A stretch of DNA of 42,110 nucleotides from Hofstenia miamia. Taxonomy: Eukaryota > Xenacoelomorpha > Acoela > Hofsteniidae. Below the pieces are notes generated by a model. The model saw nothing but the letters and a program-made list of their open reading frames with translations. It was not told the DNA's origin and made no database searches. The translations under genes and the position numbers were made by a program. Location of the stretch: NCBI GenBank assembly GCA_900660155.1, contig CABFPE010000165.1, positions 545,093 through 587,202 of the forward strand, written 5' to 3'. Shown one piece after another: positions 19,983 to 32,231 of the stretch (its first letter is position 1; the number at the start of each line of letters is the position of its first letter).

Positions 19983-20982
19983 NNNNNNNNNNNNNNNNNN
20001 NNNNNNNNNNNNNNNNNNNNNNNNNNNNNNNNNNNNNNNNNNNNNNNNNNNNNNNNNNNNNNNNNNNNNNNNNNNNNNNNNNNNNNNNNNNNNNNNNNNN
20101 NNNNNNNNNNNNNNNNNNNNNNNNNNNNNNNNNNNNNNNNNNNNNNNNNNNNNNNNNNNNNNNNNNNNNNNNNNNNNNNNNNNNNNNNNNNNNNNNNNNN
20201 NNNNNNNNNNNNNNNNNNNNNNNNNNNNNNNNNNNNNNNNNNNNNNNNNNNNNNNNNNNNNNNNNNNNNNNNNNNNNNNNNNNNNNNNNNNNNNNNNNNN
20301 NNNNNNNNNNNNNNNNNNNNNNNNNNNNNNNNNNNNNNNNNNNNNNNNNNNNNNNNNNNNNNNNNNNNNNNNNNNNNNNNNNNNNNNNNNNNNNNNNNNN
20401 NNNNNNNNNNNNNNNNNNNNNNNNNNNNNNNNNNNNNNNNNNNNNNNNNNNNNNNNNNNNNNNNNNNNNNNNNNNNNNNNNNNNNNNNNNNNNNNNNNNN
20501 NNNNNNNNNNNNNNNNNNNNNNNNNNNNNNNNNNNNNNNNNNNNNNNNNNNNNNNNNNNNNNNNNNNNNNNNNNNNNNNNNNNNNNNNNNNNNNNNNNNN
20601 NNNNNNNNNNNNNNNNNNNNNNNNNNNNNNNNNNNNNNNNNNNNNNNNNNNNNNNNNNNNNNNNNNNNNNNNNNNNNNNNNNNNNNNNNNNNNNNNNNNN
20701 NNNNNNNNNNNNNNNNNNNNNNNNNNNNNNNNNNNNNNNNNNNNNNNNNNNNNNNNNNNNNNNNNNNNNNNNNNNNNNNNNNNNNNNNNNNNNNNNNNNN
20801 NNNNNNNNNNNNNNNNNNNNNNNNNNNNNNNNNNNNNNNNNNNNNNNNNNNNNNNNNNNNNNNNNNNNNNNNNNNNNNNNNNNNNNNNNNNNNNNNNNNN
20901 NNNNNNNNNNNNNNNNNNNNNNNNNNNNNNNNNNNNNNNNNNNNNNNNNNNNNNNNNNNNNNNNNNNNNNNNNNNNNNNNNN
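19983..20982. other. Assembly gap, exactly 1000 N
   Basis: The run of N is exactly 1000 bases, which suggests a placeholder or rounded size rather than a measured one. It removes the body of the Harbinger transposase. Confidence 0.95.
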
Positions 20983-21095
20983 TGTTTTGCACGTGAATTG
21001 TAAAGAATATCACTAAGAGGAGAATTTTAAAATCCGATATTTTTTCAAAAAAAATACTGCATTCTCAGAAATTTTAAATAGCTCTTCCTAATTAT

Positions 21096-23085
21096 TTAAC
21101 ACTACAACGGCTAAGCGGTCAATTATGGCCGCAAATTAAGTTCGCTTGGCTGTGCAGTGAGACAATAGGATTGGCCAATGAAATGAAAGCTATGTATATT
21201 ACACAAATAGCGTCCGCTCAAATTGTGTAAACTAAATAAACACACATCGTGAGTGGTCAATTAACTAACAGTAGCTCTACCTTTCTTGGCCAAGCGGTCT
21301 TATTTGACCGCTGCGTAAATTTCGCTCGTTTCAAACCTGATTATTCAACATTACCCATTATATTCATTAAGTCTGTTTATTATGCCTCGTTGACAAGCCT
21401 CACAGCGAGCTTTTAATTTGTTTTTGCAAGAGCAATTAACTGAGTTTGACTCAGAATCAGAGGATAATTCTAATTATGGCGCTGAAAATGAAGAAGAAAT
21501 TCAAAACGCGCATGTTGAAATTGAAAGTAGCAGCAGTGCACCCACTTCATCAGATGAAAACGAGGCCAGTATTAGTCCTCCCATGGCTATAGCGTCATCA
21601 CCATTGATTTCACGTGACGAAACAGAGTGGGAAATTATCAGAAACTCCAGTTCAGCCGGTCGACCAATATCCCAGAATATATTCAGAGGAACGCCAGGAG
21701 TCCAACCATTATTCAAACAATTTGTATCCAACGAACTATCATCTTGGCGCTTATTATTCACCGAAAAAAACTTAGCACATATAATCTCATACACCGAAGC
21801 AAAAGGTAAAGAAATTGATAACAACTTTTCGCTCCCTAAAACTGAATTTGAAGCATTCCTTGGCTTGATTTATATTCGAGGTGTCATGGGCTTGAGACGA
21901 GCATCAATAGACGACATTTGGTCAGAGAAATTCGGCTCACCTCTAATCAAAAAAACTATGCCAAGACACCGATTCAAGGCAATTTTAGGATTTTTGAGAT
22001 TTGACAAATTTGAAACAAGAAGAGAGAGACGAACTATTGATAAATATGTTCACCTTCAAGATGTTGACGAAGATTTTGTTAGCCGATGTGTACAAGTTTA
22101 TGTGCCTCACTCTAGTTTGACAATTGATGAGCATTTGCTGCCCATGAAAAACAGGTGTCCGTTTTTGCAGTTTATGCCAAATAAACCAGATAAATTTGGT
22201 TTAAAATTTTGGGTATTGGCAGATTGTGAGACAAAATATTGCGTCAAGAATTACCCATATCTTGGTGCAGATGCAAATAGAGATTCTACTGAGCTTGTTG
22301 GAGCTCATGTTGTGAAACAGCTAACAGAGCCATTCCTGAAGAAGGGGTACAACATCACTGCCGACAACTTCTTCACTTCAGCCCCCTTGGCGAAGTTTCT
22401 CTTTGCACAGGGCACGACGTATGTTGGGACGGTTAGATAATCATCAAGGTATCTTATCAAGCTAAGCTGCAAAAAAGTGTTACTTTATTTTCGACTATGC
22501 ATTCTGCGCCAGAAATAGACAACAATAACAAGCAGAAAACCTGAAGTTATATCTTACTATAACGAAAACAAGGTGGGAGTTGATTGTCTAGATGCAATGC
22601 TCCGATTATATAGTACCAAGTCAGCCACACGAAGATGGCCGGTGGTAGCTTTTTATGATCTTTTGGACAAATGCGCATTGAATAGCTGGATTATTTTTAC
22701 GGATTCTACTGGACAAAAAATTACCCGAAAAAATTTCATCCTCAATTTAGCAGAGCAACTTATTGATTCGTGGAATGCTAATACGGTCACAACCCCAGTA
22801 TCAGATGACCCGGAAGCAGTTGGACCTCAAACGCCTGCAACAGCTTTTAGAAAACGAAAAACTTGCCGTTTTGAGAATTGTAGAAATAAATCAAACAACT
22901 TATGCGATGGTTGTCGAAAAATTGTGTGTAGAAAACATTCAGAAACAAGGAAATTTGTGAAAGTTGTTTGTAACATTTGTAAAAATTAATTTTTTTGCAG
23001 TGTTGTACGTTGTTTTCAGGTTGCGGTCAAAAGTGACTGCTTGGCCGTTATAGGTATAAAAGTTTCCTGGCCGTTCTAGTGTTAA
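21096..23085. mobile_element. piggyBac element nested in the Harbinger element
   Basis: TTAA stands at both ends (21096-21099 and 23082-23085). The inner ends are inverted: CACTACAACGGC at 21100 against CACTAGAACGGC read on the minus strand from 23081. TTAA duplication and a CACTA-like short inverted repeat are hallmarks of piggyBac. Subterminal GCGGTC/GACCGC motifs recur near both ends and at 21294-21314. The element is about 1.98 kb and carries one broken transposase gene. It lies wholly between the Harbinger termini, so it inserted later. Confidence 0.85.
21382..22989 (+). pseudogene. piggyBac transposase, broken
   Basis: The likely ATG (21382-21384) is followed after three codons by TGA (21391-21393), and the frame then runs open to TAA at 22438-22440. 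An acidic, Ser-rich N-terminus is followed by the DDE_Tnp_1_7 core. Counting residues from 21418, TIDEHLLP (Asp237) and ITADNFFTS (Asp316) hold the first two catalytic aspartates. Near 22437 the reading shifts to another frame carrying the LFSTMHS block, then shifts back near 22540. GVDCLD (22576-22593) supplies the last catalytic Asp region. The C-terminal cysteine-rich zinc-binding domain (about 22861-22980; CRFENC, CDGC, CRKH, CNIC) is intact. One nonsense codon near the start plus two frameshifts make it non-functional. Confidence 0.85.
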
Positions 23086-23951
23086 GATATCTTGCAACAG
23101 GTGAGACACAAAATAATTACACGGTATTAAACGTAAATAATATTTCAATTGATTTTCATCACACCAAAGAAATAATAATTATATTAAATGGTGTATAGAT
23201 AATCTAGTCATAGGAGTTGATTATTTCCACAGATTTTATCAAATACAAGAATGCTGTAGGTGTATTTTTATTATGCAAGCCCTAATGCATTTGTTTTCAG
23301 CATAAGAATACCCTTCTTTCCGCGGCTAATTAGATTTTATATGTATGATTAAATTGAAGACAAGCAGATGCTTGATTACATTATATATATATAATAAAAT
23401 TAATGAATAAAGTGCACGATGTAAAAAATGATATTATAATATTGGTTAACTTAGGAATTTATCCTTTTATTACTGTTTGATTTTTTAAATTTTGCAAACT
23501 TAATTTAATCCAAATTATTTCGTATATAACAAATGATGTTTGAATAATTTATAAAAGTTATGTAATCATGTAAACAATTATGTTGTATTTAGTATACAAT
23601 GTTGAATATATTCAACATTTGTTAAAAAAGACTGTCTCTATTCAAAAAACTTCGAAAACATTTAAAGCCAACTATTTTATAATAAAAAATTCATGTTTTG
23701 AAACAATATTTGCACGTGCAGTGTGAATGAACCATCGTTATTTTAACTAATGAAATCACTGGTTGCACTAATCGCATTGTTTATATTAAACGCGGGTATA
23801 TGTTATTTACGCTACTCAATTACAATGCAATTGTCACCTGATTGGCATGTTAATTTTCACTGTTTGTTTATGCCAATTTATTAATGCATATACAAATTCC
23901 AACTAAATGTTGCCAAAATCAGTCAACAAAAAACCTTAACTTAACAAAACC
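23086..23951. other. Harbinger interior right of the piggyBac insertion
   Basis: AT-rich, no coding segment recognised on either strand. It should contain any second Harbinger gene, but none is visible. Confidence 0.4.
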
Positions 23952-24151
23952 GTCGCACACTGCCGTTAAGGTAAACTTAACTTAACTCTAGAAAAAACGT
24001 TACGGTTCGCGTTGCGGTTAGCCTTAACTTAAGAAATTCCGTCGCACACTGCCGTTAAGGCAATGTGGTTACCTGAACAGCCGTGTGCGATGGGATTATC
24101 TGAACCTTAATTTAGCAATTAACTTAACTTAATGGCAGTGTGCGACGGGGG
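23952..24151. repeat. Right end of Harbinger element: four terminal-motif copies
   Basis: The 17-bp motif of the left end recurs at 23952-23968 (+, exact), 24041-24057 (+, exact), about 24075-24090 (-, degenerate) and 24130-24146 (-, one change, the terminal copy). Orientation and number thus mirror the left end: four copies each, two per strand. Confidence 0.75.
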
Positions 24152-24154
24152 TAA

Positions 24155-25718
24155 GATACATTCTTTTTGAATTTCATAAATGAAAAGATCTTGTTGAAAT
24201 TTGCAATTTACTTTCCATTTTCCAAGGTTCTAAGACTCTTAACAGATCTGAAGCAATTTTAAAATTTCTCATATTAGTTGCATAAAAGCTTAGCATCAGT
24301 AGGGGCAAGTTGCATTTATTATCTAGTATATTAACCAATTTTAGAGGACTTTTGATGTATAAATTACAAATTTTGGAGAGGCTTTTTCTAAAGTTGAATT
24401 TTAGGCAAGAGAGGGCACTGCACCCTCTGCCCACACTTCCGCCGCTATTGTTTACTTAAACTTTCTCACAACAGTACAAAAGTAACATAGATAAGAAAAC
24501 TTAACTTCATATCTACCCCAAAGCATATAAGTATAAAAAAAATATGCCAACGCTCAAATTGTATTGAAAATATCAGTGATTTTAAATATGTTCTATCAAA
24601 AGAATTTGACTGCCTGTAAAATTTAAATGCAATGTTGACATTCTTTTTGAAAGTTTGATGTTTATCTCAAAAGGGTTTAACCTAAGAAGATAACCATAGT
24701 CCAATTCAAGAATCAGATGGAAAAAAATTAAGCTACACTTAATAAACATTGGATGAAAAGTATTGATTCTCGAAATGAACAAGGTTTTCAAAACTTTAAA
24801 TTCGAGTTTTAAAAATTTTGATGTTACTGTTAACAAAAAGCTGTTTTCAATTAGGGTATTAATCGTTCTTATTAAAAAGAAATCATTCATCAACAATCAG
24901 TGGGGATTGAGCCTTAAAATTTTCCTGCAAGCATTATAGGAAATTTCAAAATTTCGATTAAATCTTACATAAGAAAATTTTTTCAGGATTAAGAGATTGA
25001 AAATTTTAGTAAGTATGACATGTGCCAAATAAGCAATTTTTTAAAAACTGGATGAAATCTTAATTGAAATTGAAAAATGAAAAGCTTCACCCGATTTCGT
25101 AAAATTTGTAACAAATTTTATCAAAATCGTACAAAAGTATTTTATTATACTAATAAAATAGAACATTTTACTTCATAATAGTAAAAAGTCCATTACAATG
25201 CTGTTAAATACATAAAGAAATGCAAGAATACCTCGAATACTGCGCTATACCAGTACGGTAATCAAGAGCACTGTATTTTGTTAATACTAAAAAATTTCTA
25301 TATTATATTTAGGGGACGTGCTTCAAACAAATCCGCACGGCCAATGTCTAAGATGGTATTTTGAAAATTTCTAAAAAATATAATGAAGTTAAGAAGAAAG
25401 TCACAAAAAGAAAATGATTTCCACTAACATTGCTATATAGATATATATATATATATATATATTCATAAAAAGAAGCTGTTTACATCTATTGCCCTAAAAT
25501 CACAGATGTACAAAGGTGCACACTCTAATCACGTTGCAATGCATTATTTGTACATAGTACACAATTCGAATGCTTTCCATTCATGTTCAAATATTTAAAG
25601 TGAGATTTTAAAAATGCTTACAAAAGGTTTATTATTTTAGAGTGAGTGATGCTCAAATTCAGCCCGATAGTAGGAAAGCCAATAGAAAAGTCATATAATA
25701 TTTCGTGTAAAATTGTTC
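24155..25718. other. AT-rich stretch, nothing recognised
   Basis: Two minus-strand open frames (24174-24434, 24582-24896) lack domains and look like products of composition. A dinucleotide (AT)n run lies at about 25438-25462. Confidence 0.45.
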
Positions 25719-27092
25719 TTTTTCACAAGAACATATAAATGAATTTGAGAGCTGTGAAGTTCGTTAATTGACAACTAAATTGAAATCAATACAGATTTTC
25801 ACAAGAACATATAAATGAATTTGAGAGCTGTGAAGTTCGTTAATTGACAACTAAATTGAAATCAATACAGATTTTCACAAGAACATATAAATGAATTTGA
25901 GAGCTGTGAAGTTCGTTAATTGACAACTAAATTGAAATCAATACAGATTTTCACAAGAACATATAAATGAATTTGAGAGCTGTGAAGTTCGTTAATTGAC
26001 AACTAAATTGAAATCAATACAGATTTTCACAAGAACATATAAATGAATTTGAGAGCTGTGAAGTTCGTTAATTGACAACTAAATTGAAATCAATACAGAT
26101 TTTCACAAGAACATATAAATGAATTTGAGAGCTGTGAAGTTCGTTAATTGACAACTAAATTGAAATCAATACAGATTTTCACAAGAACATATAAATGAAT
26201 TTGAGAGCTGTGAAGTTCGTTAATTGACAACTAAATTGAAATCAATACAGATTTTCACAAGAACATATAAATGAATTTGAGAGCTGTGAAGTTCGTTAAT
26301 TGACAACTAAATTGAAATCAATACAGATTTTCACAAGAACATATAAATGAATTTGAGAGCTGTGAAGTTCGTTAATTGACAACTAAATTGAAATCAATAC
26401 AGATTTTCACAAGAACATATAAATGAATTTGAGAGCTGTGAAGTTCGTTAATTGACAACTAAATTGAAATCAATACAGATTTTCACAAGAACATATAAAT
26501 GAATTTGAGAGCTGTGAAGTTCGTTAATTGACAACTAAATTGAAATCAATACAGATTTTCACAAGAACATATAAATGAATTTGAGAGCTGTGAAGTTCGT
26601 TAATTGACAACTAAATTGAAATCAATACAGATTTTCACAAGAACATATAAATGAATTTGAGAGCTGTGAAGTTCGTTAATTGACAACTAAATTGAAATCA
26701 ATACAGATTTTCACAAGAACATATAAATGAATTTGAGAGCTGTGAAGTTCGTTAATTGACAACTAAATTGAAATCAATACAGATTTTCACAAGAACATAT
26801 AAATGAATTTGAGAGCTGTGAAGTTCGTTAATTGACAACTAAATTGAAATCAATACAGATTTTCACAAGAACGTATAAATGAATTTGAGAGCTGTGAAGT
26901 TCGTTAAATGACAACTAAATTGAAATCAATACAGATTTTCACAAGAACGTATAAATGAATTTGAGAGCTTTGAAGTTCGTTAAATGACAACTAAATTGAA
27001 ATCAATACAGATTTTCACAAGTACGTATAAATGAATTTGAGAGCTTTGAAGTTCTTTAATTGATAACTAAATTGAAATCAATACAGATTTTC
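25719..27092. repeat. 76-bp tandem satellite, about 18 copies
   Basis: A 76-bp unit (for example starting GAATTTGAGAGCTGTGAAGT at 25741) repeats at exact 76-bp steps to 27033, giving 18 copies. The first fifteen read as identical. The last three carry accumulating differences: GAACATATA becomes GAACGTATA, TTAATTG becomes TTAAATG, GCTGTG becomes GCTTTG, and the final copy has still more. The left edge is sharp and undiverged. The period is not a multiple of three and no coding role is evident. Confidence 0.95.
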
Positions 27093-29899
27093 TTGACTGG
27101 TTATGGTAACTCGTGTATCTGGATATGACTTTATTCCTGCCACACAAAACATTGTTATGTGAAATTTAAGGCATTCATACAAATGAAATATTCGGAATAA
27201 GAAGCAGTTCATTGCAGTAATACCTTGCATTCATTTTGCTAAATTTTGCAATTTTTTAGAAAAATGAATTAGAATGATCTTAAGCTTCCCATTATCATTT
27301 GATGGATACTTGAAAGCTTTTTCCTGTACGGACGGAGATGAGTATGTAGCATAAATAGACTACAAGTTAAGCAGACTGGATATGTCTTAGTTGCACAATA
27401 ATATGAAATGTGTGAATGGCATACAGAAATTTTCCAAAATTCACTTGGACAAGTCGTAAAAATACTTTGTTTCACACTTTTCAATTGCTTGCTAAAAATG
27501 AAACTCATATATCAGGATAATACCTGCACTTCAACTTTCGGATTGAATATTGCAGTACTTCTAATGGATAATGCAACTACGAATAACTCAAATGGTCATC
27601 ATTGTTATAAGGATTCCTTTTGAAAAATTGGTATATGTATTCTTAGAATTAACAATTCTTTCAATAAATCGTAATCAAAATGCTGACTGATGCATTAGGG
27701 TAAAAACTACTCAATTTTTGTAAATTTTTGGTTTAGTCTAACTCTATCTGTTAATCAATACATAAAATTTTTACAAAATGATAGTTTGATTCATGACTGT
27801 TTATGTCATAGCAAAAGCTTTAGTCTTGACCTCCACTTTTAAATTTTAAATGTTTCAATTGACAATTTTTAGCAAACGGCACTAGGTTCTGACAATGTAG
27901 TGAAGGATCCATCAATGCTACATATATTTTTTCCAGAAAACTAACATGTAAAGGTGATAATGTTCAACAGCTTAAAATGATTAACGGAGAAATCAACCAC
28001 TCATATTGTTTTTCAATGCTCAGTTGCACCATCAATTGTAATTTGTAAAACACTGAATTAACACTAGACAAGCGACATCAGGTCAAAATATCCCTTAAGC
28101 ATTTTTTGTTTCCTTCATTATTTATTCAGCAAAAACACCAGTAAGTACATGTACTTCTACTTATGTTGATAAACTCATTGAACATAATATTTGTAAAACT
28201 TTTGTTTCTATTCCATAATTTTCGCAATGGAAACATCAGATTTAAATTTATTATCAAGGAATATTCACTGTTCTAGTGCGAAACTAAAAAACATCTAATT
28301 GCAAAACAGTTTAAAAGTTAAAAAAAGTAAATTTCCGATGATATTTGGCCACGGCACGTCTAAGTAGATTTCGGAGGTAGATCTACATAAAATGAAGCAG
28401 CACATATCGTTATGGTCCCAAGATCGCTAAGCATCATAATTACATGAACGTTACGTAGGGTACATTATTTCAATTATTTTTTTAAAAAATCGAAGACTGT
28501 TTAAGGTAAATATTTTGTAATAGTTTACTCCTGTTTTTATTAAGTAATGAAGTTAGGTATTTTATAAGCCGCTTATTGTACAGTTTAGGCATGTAGTAAT
28601 GCGGCAATTAAGTATGACCACAGTGTTGTAAATTTTGGCTAGTAAAAATTTCCGAGTTTGCGTTCAAGTTTTGCTAGAACTACATTCTTTTTCGCTAAAA
28701 GTGTTTTTTTTGTTTTCGTTAGAATCTGTCTAAGATTAGTGTGCTTCTGAAAACGATCACTACTAGTTTGTTACTGCTCCACACTACTTGAACAAGAATA
28801 TTGGACAGATTTCAAAATTTCTAAAAAGTAGATTTTTAATGAAAAATAGGAAATAGTTTCTTTTACTTCGGCAACAACAATACACTTCAAATTTTCAAAA
28901 CAATTTTAAAGCACGTTCGCCAATAGTTATTTCAATTTCTCAGGAGTTCCATATTTCATTGGCTTGGAGATAGGTGTTTAGAAATTTGGAAAAACATTTT
29001 GTTATTTATAAAGGTCAAATGCAATTTCAGGTTAGTACTTCGACATTTGTATTTCAGAGAAAATATTTTTTTGCAGAAAGTTACACTTTGAAATAGTAAT
29101 TATGAAAATTGCAGGATTGAATTTTAAATATAATATATTTTAGGAAAATATTTAAATTCTTTTTACATGCTAAGCATTAAAATGCCATTGAGAGAATTTT
29201 AGTTGAAAACTTGTAGATGATATTTCAATTACTATTCAATTTCCTTTTTTAATATTTGAAATATCACCTACTGCATTTCGCAAAGAATACCAATTCACTG
29301 TCAGTGGAAAATATTATATTTTATAAGTGAGCAAATCATATATGTAGCTTTTTCTGGTTGGTAATAATTAATAGCTTATGAATATTATTAAAGACGTTAA
29401 GAGATGAAAATCGCAATTAGCTTGACAGGCATTATTTTAGTTAAATGCTATTGATAATTGTTGCGGTATGACCATGAGATCACTGTTTATGACAACATTA
29501 AAGTTGAATTGGCGTACAAAATAATAACAAAAGTTTAATGCGACACTCGCCAGCAATTAGTGCTAACTTTATTAAACGCGTGCAATGAAATGAAAAGAAA
29601 TTTATTTGTTGCTTATCTTTATAAAATCAGTGCTGTGTTCTAAATTTCACGTTATCAATCAAAATGAGACTGCATACAAATGTGTTTGCTAATTTCAATG
29701 TGATTGTGGATATGAGGAATATTTGAGCAAAGTTTCGCTTAATATCTTAATCCAATACAAAACTAGATATGGGGAGGATATCTTCTTCTTTAGGCCTGAA
29801 CATCCTAATAAACCCTAGGTGGAATATGGTTATTAATATATTCCTTAATAATATTCCTAAAGGGAGGCATTTTAGTCATGATCAGAATTTTCAGACCCG
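27093..29899. other. Mostly unique AT-rich stretch, no supported gene
   Basis: Overlapping opposite-strand open frames at 27269-27508 (-) and 27408-27623 (+) have no recognised domain. 28321-28470 and 29450-29660 are slightly less AT-rich but show no motif I can name. No RNA gene was seen. Confidence 0.4.
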
Positions 29900-30290
29900 A
29901 CCCGAAATCGGGTGGGTCTCTGGTTGGGTTCATGTCCCATTTCAACCAATTTCGGGTCTTGGGTCGGGTTCGGGTCCAACTTCAATCAATTAAGGGGTCT
30001 TGGGTCGGGTTCGGGTCTTTGGGAACAGTTCAAAATCAATAATCTCAATTTTTGTCATTCCAACTATTTGTTTGTTTGCTTGTTTGTTTACACTGAATAT
30101 ATAATTCTGGGTCAATTTCAAAATGTTTAGCTAGTTCAAGAAAAAAACGGTCTTTTTAAGTGTGTTCTAAACAATTTCGATATGACTTTAGAAAATAATC
30201 GGGTCGCGTCTGGATCCAATTTCAAAAAAGTTTGAGCTTCGGGTCAGGTTTGGGTCTTAGTAAAAAAAAATTCGGGTCGAGTCGGGCTAG
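29900..30290 (+). repeat. GGGTC-rich repeat patch with G-quadruplex motifs
   Basis: G-rich words (GGGTCGGGTTCGGGT and variants) are scattered over about 390 bp. A 23-bp block is repeated exactly at 29954-29976 and 29995-30017. 29954-29974 contains four GGG runs with loops of 4, 2 and 3 bases, and 29994-30023 contains five GGG-or-longer runs; both fit the canonical G-quadruplex pattern. Sparser copies continue at 30198 and 30240-30290. The two overlapping open frames here (29769-29993, 29912-30130) are by-products of the repeat. A related, decayed patch on the other strand lies at 34674-34770. Confidence 0.7.
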
Positions 30291-30640
30291 TAAGACCGTG
30301 GTTGTCACGGGTCCAAAAGGCAGACCGGATGACAACTCTGGTCATGATAAAGTGAGTGACCAAAATATTCAAAAAGGCTTTTTTTGACCCTAGTTTTTGA
30401 ATTGTGTTATTCTTGACGGATAATTTTTTATTTAGCCATATAAAGTAAATAGTAAAAACAGTCAACCATGTCCCCTTTGTATAAGCTATCGAAATATTTT
30501 TGATTTATTCCTTCAAATTGTTAACTCGGTAGTAAACCATCTTTTTGTTTGCAATGCTTAATTAATGGAAACAAATGTTTTTACTTTATATTCATGTAGA
30601 AGAATGTAATCGGTTTCAGACATCATGTAATGGTCCTTTA

Positions 30641-32014
30641 TGGTCGGAATACAGAAAGTGATTTAAATATACCGGATACCGAATAAATCCGGGCAATTTG
30701 ACTGTTGGATCAGGATAATTTACCGGATACTGGATGATATATTGCTCAATTATTACCAGAAATATGACTTGATTTTTATTATAAAATATGACGGAACTTA
30801 ATTAAATACTGCCCTAAAATATGCCCATCCACTTTTCAAAATGATGCATTTGAACATTATTAGACGTTCTTCTATTAATGAGAACAAGATATAAAACAAA
30901 TACAAAAACTCATTCATAATAGTATGTCAATTTTTTAAAGCAACAGCTTCACATAAATTTCCGTATATTGTTGTGTTTACGATTTCTATCGTAAGCCAAA
31001 AGTTTTCTCATCATGAAAAAACATCTCTCAACTCCAGCCGATGTCCAACCTTTTCTTTCTACTATAGCAGTAAAGCCGAAATTTTCTAATCGTGACTAGA
31101 TGTAGGTGATTATTTCAAAGGCATCATTTCCAGAATCAATGGTGGGAGTAATAACAACATCTGGTAGAATTTTACCTCTGTCTAATATTGAACAACTTTA
31201 ATATTTTATGATAGCAGCCTTAATTGAAGCAATTGGATTGTCAACCTTCATATATTTTGGTTGAATACATTGTTCTGCAAAGCGTGTGCCTTGCAAAATC
31301 CATGAAATAATAGTTCCTTTTTTATCTTTTCAGATTCCAGTCCTAGAAACTCGTCGACCAATAGGTCGGGTGGCTCAATAATTAGCTAGCAAATAAACTT
31401 CTCGGGGTTAGGTCAGAAGAACATTAATTGAAATTGAATGAATAATATATATTTTACTTCAAATGATTTAAAACAGTCATAATACAGAATTAATTTTTAA
31501 GTTTTTTCTGAATTTAATAAAACTAAGACAAAATATGAATTTTTGTGACATTTCAACCACAAATATCATCGTATCTTTCAAAAAACAAACACATGACTTC
31601 TTATTACTTTATAGCTTTCTATTTAACTGCATCCCAGGTCTGAACAACATCTAATTTTAAGCAGGCTGCAAAATAAATCAACAGAAAAAATATGATTTTA
31701 TGACTTTTGGTTGCTCTATTATTAATGAAGGGCAACCTCATTTCTTAATTCATATCAACATCTTTGCGAATGAAAATTTATAAATATAAAATAGACTACG
31801 TCCTGATATGTCAGAAAAACGTGTTTTGTTGCATGACAATTTCATATCATAGGAAAATATTTCTGTTTCATCGAAAATTCTATTTTTAAATCAAATTTTA
31901 TCTCAGAATATTTTATCCGGTGAAATGCGGTAAACAGTTTAAATTTTGCCACATACCGGACATCCGGATCCGGCTGCACAATTATTGAGTTTACCGGATG
32001 CCGGCACATCCCTA
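30641..32014 (-). mobile_element. Degraded hAT-like element
   Basis: The right end, read on the minus strand, starts TAGGGATGTGCCGGCATCCG, a terminal sequence style common in hAT elements. CCGGAT words recur near both ends (30674-30735 and 31960-32005). GTCCTTTA (30633-30640) and GTCCTTAA (32015-32022) may be an 8-bp target duplication with one change, the length expected for hAT. The left terminal repeat is badly eroded, so that boundary is tentative. A transposase remnant lies inside. Confidence 0.5.
30949..31260 (-). pseudogene. hAT transposase C-terminal remnant
   Basis: Minus-strand fragments in shifting frames include PIASIKAAIIKY, then ILPDVVITPTI, and finally TSAGVERCFFMMRKLLAYDR with NNIRKFM before a TGA (30949-30951). 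The last block matches the hAT dimerisation signature (SSAxxERxFSxxxxLLxxxR...NIxKxM). Stops and frameshifts separate the pieces, so no protein is made. The rest of the transposase is not recognisable. Confidence 0.6.
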
Positions 32015-32231
32015 GTCCTTAAGAGCAATTTCTTTTCATTTGGTGTATAGTATATACCCGTTTTCGTTTTGTTGTAATACATAGCAATTTCCAATTGTGT
32101 AATTCTCTATTCTTTGTCTAGTTTCTTATTGATCATCGTGTTCTAATCAAAGTTGATTAAGAAATTGTCATATTTTCACTTTAATGATTAGGGATTATTT
32201 AAAATTTTTCACTGTAATATTTTAAATTCAG

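Larger units (their letters stand above)
19326..24154. mobile_element. PIF/Harbinger-type element, defective and interrupted
   Basis: Outer ends are inverted: GGCCCGTCGCACACTGCCG at 19329 and the reverse complement CCCCCGTCGCACACTGCC ending at 24151, differing mainly in the first two bases. Both are flanked by TAA (19326-19328 and 24152-24154), the 3-bp duplication typical of PIF/Harbinger. The HARBI1-like transposase start at 19723 agrees. The interior contains the 1000-N gap and a complete piggyBac insertion, so the true size is unknown. No second (Myb/SANT-like) protein was recognised. In-frame stops show it is not autonomous now. Confidence 0.8.

Noticed and set aside
19983..20982. Long open frames on both strands across the gap
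   Set aside because: They consist of N and have no meaning.
25719..27092. CRISPR array
   Set aside because: The whole 76-bp unit is repeated without variable spacers, and the context is eukaryotic; it is a plain satellite.
29954..30023. Interstitial telomere repeat
   Set aside because: The units are GGGTC/GGGTTC mixtures, not TTAGG or TTAGGG arrays.
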